This document shows, piece by piece, positions 59,801 through 64,000 of a DNA stretch of 64,000 bases. The DNA is from Numida meleagris (lineage: Eukaryota > Chordata > Aves > Galliformes > Numididae), in contig NC_034412.1 of NCBI RefSeq assembly GCF_002078875.1, positions 84,927,491 to 84,991,490 on the forward strand. Reading direction: 5' to 3'. Below the pieces are notes generated by a model. That model was not told where the DNA came from. It was given only the letters and a program-made list of their open reading frames with translations, and ran no database searches. Within the stretch, counting starts at the first letter, position 1; the number at the start of each line of letters is the position of its first letter. A program made the translations under genes and the position numbers.

Positions 59801-62429
59801 CAGGCATGGCTTTTGGAAGGAGAACAATCCTTCAGGAGTCTGGAGTTCTTCACAGACTCAAGAGGTGCTTGAGCTTTCAAAAAATATTCTGGGAGGACCC
59901 TTATTGAAGTCTTTTAGGAGGAATTAAGCTGCCATGGGGGATAAGAGTAGGCTTTGGGATAGATGAGGTGTTAAAAAACAAGAAGACAGGAGGAGCCAGG
60001 TCTCAGGTTTTTGTTTCTTTAAGAGAACTCAATTGTCTGGAAGATAGATTTATATCTGCATCTTAGGTGTCTGGTTTCATGTTTGATACATCTTTCATTA
60101 CTGAAAATAAATTGCTTGTTTAGCTGCCTGAACTTCATTCAAAAAACACCCTATGTAAATGCGAAGGGAAGAAGCTATAATTTATTTATAGAAGTAATTT
60201 GTGATTCTTAACTTTAACAGTGTCAAACAAAGCTAGCTCTCTTTTTGCTACTGTGGCTTTTTTTCCCCATTAATATCAAACCAACATCTAAAAGTTCTTC
60301 TTCCTCTATTAATTATTTGTCTTGGCTGTGAATTTCTGGGGAGAAAAATGTTATCTTTTGTTGCTTGGCTTAATATGTCCTTTATTTTGTATGGCTGATG
60401 CTGTGTTATCATAAATAAGACATGAAAGTGGATGCAGGCTCCCTTCTTCCATCAATCCATGAATACTAGTTCATACTGAAAAGATCCAACCAAGGATCAA
60501 AGTCGTGTCTGGTGCCACTAAAAAAAGGTGAAGAGCCGTAGTAATTGGAAACTCTTCTAAGAGACACTGAGGTGCCTATCTGCCATCCAAATAACCTCTA
60601 GAGAGGTTTGCTGCCTGCTGGGGACTTGCATTCAGGACATCAAGAAGAGTATATCTGGCATGATAAAGCTAGACAACCACTATGCCCCCCTGGTCTTTCA
60701 AGTTGTTTCACATGAGGCTGCAACCAGGAAATTAAAAAATATCACGGAATCACAGAGGTTGGAAGGGACCTCAAGAGATCATTGAGTCCAACTCCTCCTG
60801 CTAAAGCAGGTACCCTACAATAGGTCACACAGGTAGGTGTCCAGCCAGATCTTGAATATCTCCAAAGAAGGAGACTCCATAATCTCTTTGGGTAACCTGT
60901 TCCAGTGCTCTGTCTCCCTTACCGTAAATAAGTTCTTCTGATGTTAGTACGGAACTTCCTATGTTCAAGTTTTAGGCCATTACTCCTTGTCCTATCACTA
61001 CACACCACTAAGAAGAGCCTGGCCTCATCCATTCGCCTTCCACCTCCTTTTAGATACTTATAAACATTTATCAGATCTCCTCTCAGTCTTCTTTTCCCCA
61101 GGCTGAACAGACTCAGGTTACTCAGCCTTTCCAAAAAGACTTTATGTCCTCTGGGAAAATGTTGGAGGGATTGGGAGTGCAGGTAGTGTTCTCATCAGTT
61201 CTCCCAGTGGAAACTGGGATCTGGGCAGAAGGAGAAGAATGGATCAGCTTAGCGTCTGGCTGCATGGGTGATGTCACACCAAAGGCTATGGGTGTGAAGT
61301 GCCTCTGTACCAACACATACAGCATGGGAAATAAGCAGGAGGAGTTGGAAACCATGGTGTACTTGGAAAACTCATGATCTTACTGCTATCATGGTGAGCC
61401 CATGTAAACCTAATGAGGTTCAACAAAACAAAGTGCAAGATTTTGCACTTGGTTCAAGGTAATCCCAGATATGTACTCAGACTGGAAGAAGAACTTGAGA
61501 GTAGCCCTGCTGAGAAGAACTTAGGGGTCCTGGTAGATGAGAAACTAAACATAGCCAGCAGCGTGCACTTGTAACCTGGAAGGCCAACTGTATCTTGGGC
61601 TGCATCAAAAGAGAGGTGACCAGTGAGGGTGGTGATTGTCCTCCTCTACTCTGCCCTTGTGAGGCCCCATCTGGAATATTGTGTCCAGGTCTGGGGCCCC
61701 CAACACAGGAAAGTTGTGGAGCTTTTGAAGAAAATCCAGAGGAGGGCCACGAAGATGATCAGAGGGCTGGAGTACCTATCCTCTCAAGACAGGCTGAAGG
61801 AGCTGGACTAGTTCAGTCTGGAGAAGTGAAGGCTGCAGGGACACCTCATTACGAACTTCCAGTATTGAAAAGGAGATTATAAACAGATGGGAAATCAACT
61901 GTAAGGGTACATATGTAAGCAATCAGTGGAGCTCAGCTGATGTGCAGAAATGTGCCAAATGTTTTGTTAATTTTGTACTGGCAACTTAAATCACACAGTC
62001 TTTAGAGAAGTTTTGCTTTTATATGTCTCTTCTCTATTCATGTCTACTACTGTTTTCTTTCCACAATGCACTTAAAAGTATGTATGCTTCGACTGGTTCA
62101 GTTAGTCTGTAGTACAGTTGCAACTATATGTGAGTCCCCATTTTTTGTAGGAGGAAGATAGAAAGGCAAAGGTGGCTCCTGCAAGCAAAGTACTGATTAT
62201 TCATCCAATTTCTGTAAGCTGCGTACTTAAAGAGCAATTTTTATATGCATTATTATGTATTCTTTCAGTTTATCAAGAAGTTTTACAATGAAACTTGGGA
62301 ACGAAGATACGGCTTCTCAGTGGATGAAGGCACCCTGACTCTCCTCTGGTCTGTAACTGTTTCCATTTTTGCCATTGGTGGCCTTGTGGGTGCTATTATT
62401 GTTACCCCAATTGTGAAGTTCTTTGGACG
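50241..62429 (+). CDS. SLC2A9: Solute carrier family 2 member 9 (GLUT9), 5' part, urate/hexose transporter, partial at 3' end
   Basis: SLC2A9 is a twelve-helix major-facilitator transporter of the plasma membrane; in mammals it is a high-capacity urate carrier. Exons 50241-50324, 54356-54454 and 62269-62429 join in frame to about 114 residues of a protein usually about 510-540 aa. The leader starts [18 protein letters not shown]. It is followed by TM1 ([20 protein letters not shown]), the loop residues [21 protein letters not shown] with an N-glycosylation sequon (NET, where mammals have NES), and TM2 ([20 protein letters not shown]). The match to mammalian GLUT9 is strong, including [15 protein letters not shown]. 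All junctions have GT/AG ends and compatible phases. The remaining exons lie right of the window. The start at 50241 is the only in-frame ATG in the island. No in-frame stop separates it from about 49917, so the 5' limit rests on the ATG alone. Confidence 0.93.
50325..54355 (+). other. SLC2A9: SLC2A9 intron 1 (from the CpG-island exon)
   Basis: About 4.0 kb. The first 500 bp are still CpG island, a T-rich tract lies at about 51399-51426, and an antisense CR1 is at 51937-52490. The rest, including 52491-54355, shows nothing that I recognise. Confidence 0.8.
51937..52490 (-). repeat. CR1 LINE, antisense, internally deleted, in SLC2A9 intron 1
   Basis: On the minus strand the copy reads from the end of the reverse transcriptase ([21 protein letters not shown]) straight into the downstream block [20 protein letters not shown] and on to the 3' end (complement of TTCACAGAATTATAGAAACA). 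The normal intervening segment encoding [12 protein letters not shown] to LFSLEK is missing, so about 300 bp were lost. The RT catalytic box reads FADN instead of FADD, so this copy is dead. The right boundary is approximate. Confidence 0.88.
54356..54454 (+). CDS. SLC2A9: SLC2A9 common exon encoding TM1
   Basis: A 99-nt exon of 33 codons, [10 protein letters not shown] to VVNAPAV. The acceptor is TTGTTTTTCAG ending at 54355 and the donor GTAAGT begins at 54455. Both ends are phase 0. It differs from human mainly at D/N before W and at the last residues (PAV where mammals have PTP). Confidence 0.95.
55450..55550 (+). repeat. Ancient amniote CR1-type 3' tail, sense
   Basis: The order GGAATTTTCCTGAAGCTCCT, GGTACCA, ACTGGTTTAGACAGATTGGA and TCTAGTATGGCATGTC parallels the conserved tail of old amniote CR1 elements (CTGGTACTGG, ACTGGGCTAGATGGAC, CCAGTATGGC). 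The match is degenerate and assigned from memory. Confidence 0.5.
57360..57851 (+). repeat. CR1 LINE 3' portion, sense, about 490 bp, in SLC2A9 intron 2
   Basis: CR1 landmarks include CTCAAGTACTGTGTGCAGGT, AGAGCATCCAAAGGAGGGCT, GATGAGGAGAGGTTGAAGTC, TTCAGCTCAGAGCAGAGGAG, GGCAGCTGCAGCTCCTCACA and the tail ATACTCTGTGGCTCTGTGG. It ends in a CTCTGTGG-type variant of the 8-bp tail repeat. It is 5'-truncated and its coding frame is broken. Confidence 0.9.
57852..60439 (+). other. SLC2A9: SLC2A9 intron 2, middle part without recognised features
   Basis: About 2.6 kb of AT-rich intron. I see no exon, RNA gene or identifiable repeat. Confidence 0.55.
60440..61890 (+). mobile_element. CR1 LINE, sense, retains part of ORF1, interrupted by a younger CR1 and internally deleted
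   Basis: The left arm (60440-60743) reads as CR1 ORF1: AGAGCCGTAGTAATTGGAAA encodes the VVxGDS block of the esterase-like domain (here VVIGNS), then ACCTCTAGAGAGGTTTGCTG and TGCTGGGGACTTGCATTCAG. After the insertion at 60744-61131, ORF1 resumes ([16 protein letters not shown]) and runs into the ORF2 start ([20 protein letters not shown]). At about 61390 it jumps to the post-RT region ([17 protein letters not shown], then [40 protein letters not shown]). It ends at about 61885 without the usual 3' tail. Stop codons and shifts make it inactive. Most avian CR1 copies keep only the 3' end, so an ORF1 segment is unusual. Confidence 0.85.
60744..61131 (-). mobile_element. Younger CR1 LINE, antisense, nested inside the sense CR1
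   Basis: The + strand begins ACGGAATCACAGAGGTTGGA followed by AGGGACCTCAAGAGATCATT, the complement of a well preserved CR1 3' end. It continues to the complement of [19 protein letters not shown] at the 5' truncation near 61131. The flanking sequence on both sides is ORF1 of the same sense CR1, so this copy inserted into it. An open frame of 71 codons (60919-61134, minus) is a remnant of the CR1 ORF2 end. Confidence 0.9.
62269..62429 (+). CDS. SLC2A9: SLC2A9 exon encoding extracellular loop 1 and TM2
   Basis: A 161-nt exon starts [13 protein letters not shown] and ends with KFFG and the first two bases of an Arg codon. The acceptor is TTCTTTCAG ending at 62268 and the donor GTAAGTG begins at 62430. 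As I recall, 161 nt is also the size of the equivalent exon in other GLUT genes. It carries the predicted glycosylation site NET. Confidence 0.95.
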
Positions 62430-64000
62430 GTAAGTGCATTGGAAAACTTCTGATTTTTAAAGCAGTTCCTTACCTAGCTTCTCTAGAGATCTTTATTTGT
62501 AATTTATTTTTAAAAATCCTGTTCATCGTCAGGTTATGAAAGCTCTTTTCTAAGGGCTGTGAATTTCAAAGAGTAAAATTAGTACCTTTTCATCTGGCCC
62601 TACTGTGCTTTATTTCAGTCAAGAGAAACCATTTGATCTGAATTGGCATTGTATTGAGATGTCAAAAATGTTGAATAAACAAGAGTGCAAAAGGGAAAAA
62701 AAAAACATAAAATAGGAAAAATTTTAGAAAGGAATGGCAGATTCTTGTCCCACGAGCCTGCTATGTATCTTAAAGCTGCACAAATAAAATAGGTCTCATT
62801 AATGTCTGAGCAACTTTTATTATCTTACAGTAATAAAAATTTGATCTTTTTTTCATCCTTGTGTCAACTTAAAATATGGTTTGAAGAAATAGACTACATT
62901 GAAGTTTTGTTTCTTCTTCCACTTTCTTGGTGACACATTCACTGCTCTGTTCGATATTGTATTTGATCAAATCTTGACCATAGAAAATATTAACATTTTA
63001 CAAATATTTATGCTAGTGTACTTTGCATTTTTGCAGTAGGTAACAGCTAGATATTTATCTTACATACCATCTTCTAAAGAGTTTTAAAATTGATTAGTAA
63101 TTTCTCTATATTTGGAAGGAGGTGGATAAAAAAACCCACTATAACATGCATCTTAACTACTAATGTGGCTTTTCCTTAATTATAAAATCTCAATTAATTA
63201 ATTCTTAAATAAGTAATTACAAATTGTAAATGATTAAAAATCATTTTATAATCTCTGGTTGATTGAATCACCAAAGAAGTTCATCCCAGAGGCTCAAATA
63301 TAAGCATCCACCTTCGCTGTTCTTACTTGTATTCTACATTTTCACTATTTCTACCACATACTTTGCATTGTACTTTGAGCTTATATATCACCTCTCTCAA
63401 CTCCTCTGCTTAGCTTTTTTTCCTTGATTGTCTATTCATTTTCTCTCAACTCTTCTATATCCTTTTTTTTTCTTTTTACTTCAAACAGTGCAATTTCACA
63501 TTTTTCCATTTTGTACTTACAAGTCATTGTACTCTGTGTATCTATTGTACACTTTTCATTAACATAAAATGTTCTGTAGATTCAGAATTTGATTTCGTGT
63601 TCTTTTTTCATAGTCACTTTTTCTGATTGTTTATTTGCAATTTCTACTGCCTATCCATCCATTTGCTTTTTAACACACTTATTAAATATATGAAGGTATG
63701 TTTGAGTCAGATTGTTTAATTTCTGGAATTGCCACTGAATCCTCTCTACTTTATTAAAAATGAAGTAAAAAAAAAATTCATAGAAGACTCATTTTTTTCG
63801 GTGAAGAATAGAACAAGATTTTGTGAAAATTTGTTGAAGTGGTGGCTGATACCAATCATAGGCATACCACTTCAAGGGGAGCATATTGTATTTCCACGGT
63901 AGGGTTTTAAATCTTGGAGGCTCTGTCCCTATTCATGATGCTTATCCTCGTTAAACCATGAAAACAGCTCTTTCATAGATACAGTGTAAGAGTGCTTGAA
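62430..64000 (+). other. SLC2A9: SLC2A9 intron 3 (5' part, continues beyond the window)
   Basis: About 1.6 kb of AT-rich intron after the donor at 62430. A pyrimidine-rich stretch spans about 63400-63480. No exon with GLUT9 similarity, such as the KHTLLANNG region expected next, was seen before the end. Confidence 0.85.

Larger units (their letters stand above)
54455..62268 (+). other. SLC2A9: SLC2A9 intron 2
   Basis: A 7.8-kb intron with consensus ends. It contains an ancient CR1-like tail at about 55.5 kb, a CR1 copy at 57.36-57.85 kb and the nested CR1 pair at 60.44-61.89 kb. Nothing is recognised between these elements. Confidence 0.85.

Noticed and set aside
60744..61890. Head-to-head CR1 pair as a twin-priming inversion of one element
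   Set aside because: ORF1 sequence of the sense element lies on both sides of the antisense copy, and the two copies overlap in the LFSLEK-to-YLKGG region with different sequence. Insertion of one copy into another fits better.
1..64000. CRISPR arrays, operons, tRNA or rRNA genes
   Set aside because: This is vertebrate nuclear DNA with spliced genes. No repeat-spacer array, cloverleaf with A and B boxes, or rRNA segment was recognised by eye.

Overview
The window looks like a bird chromosome, most likely from a galliform such as chicken. Two coding fragments match vertebrate WDR1 and SLC2A9 (GLUT9). The interspersed repeats are almost all CR1 LINEs with the avian (TTCTATGA)n-type 3' tail, and there is one mariner-derived remnant of the Galluhop/Mariner1_GG kind. 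Gene identities and coordinates come from reading codons and splice signals by eye; no database search was run.

Layout. (1) 1-2735, + strand: the last three coding exons and 3'UTR of WDR1 (AIP1, an actin-disassembly WD40 protein), read through to its stop codon at 2202-2204 and a canonical poly(A) signal. (2) 2.7-48.9 kb: a gene-poor, AT-rich interval with no coding exon that I can support. It holds CR1 fragments, the mariner-like remnant at 18.5-19.1 kb, a ~70-bp direct repeat pair at 14.4 and 15.95 kb, a 58-bp tandem duplication at 31.6 kb, small simple repeats and a GC-richer block at about 40 kb. (3) 48.96-62.43 kb, + strand: the 5' part of SLC2A9, the facilitative urate/hexose transporter. 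It has two candidate first coding exons that splice in the same phase to a common exon: one at 48962-49047, preceded by a strong acceptor, and one starting at 50241 inside a CpG island at 49.93-50.83 kb. The shared exons at 54356-54454 (TM1) and 62269-62429 (first extracellular loop and TM2) are very close to mammalian GLUT9. The gene runs off the right edge. (4) The SLC2A9 introns hold further CR1 copies, including a nested pair at 60.4-61.9 kb: a younger antisense copy sits inside an older sense copy that still carries a CR1 ORF1 (esterase-like) segment.

The two genes lie head-to-tail on the same strand, as in mammals (human 4p16.1). WDR1 supports cofilin-driven actin turnover and SLC2A9 moves urate across membranes, so they are neighbours without an evident functional link. 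The most interesting points are the paired alternative N-termini of SLC2A9, the hint of an upstream untranslated exon, and the nested CR1.
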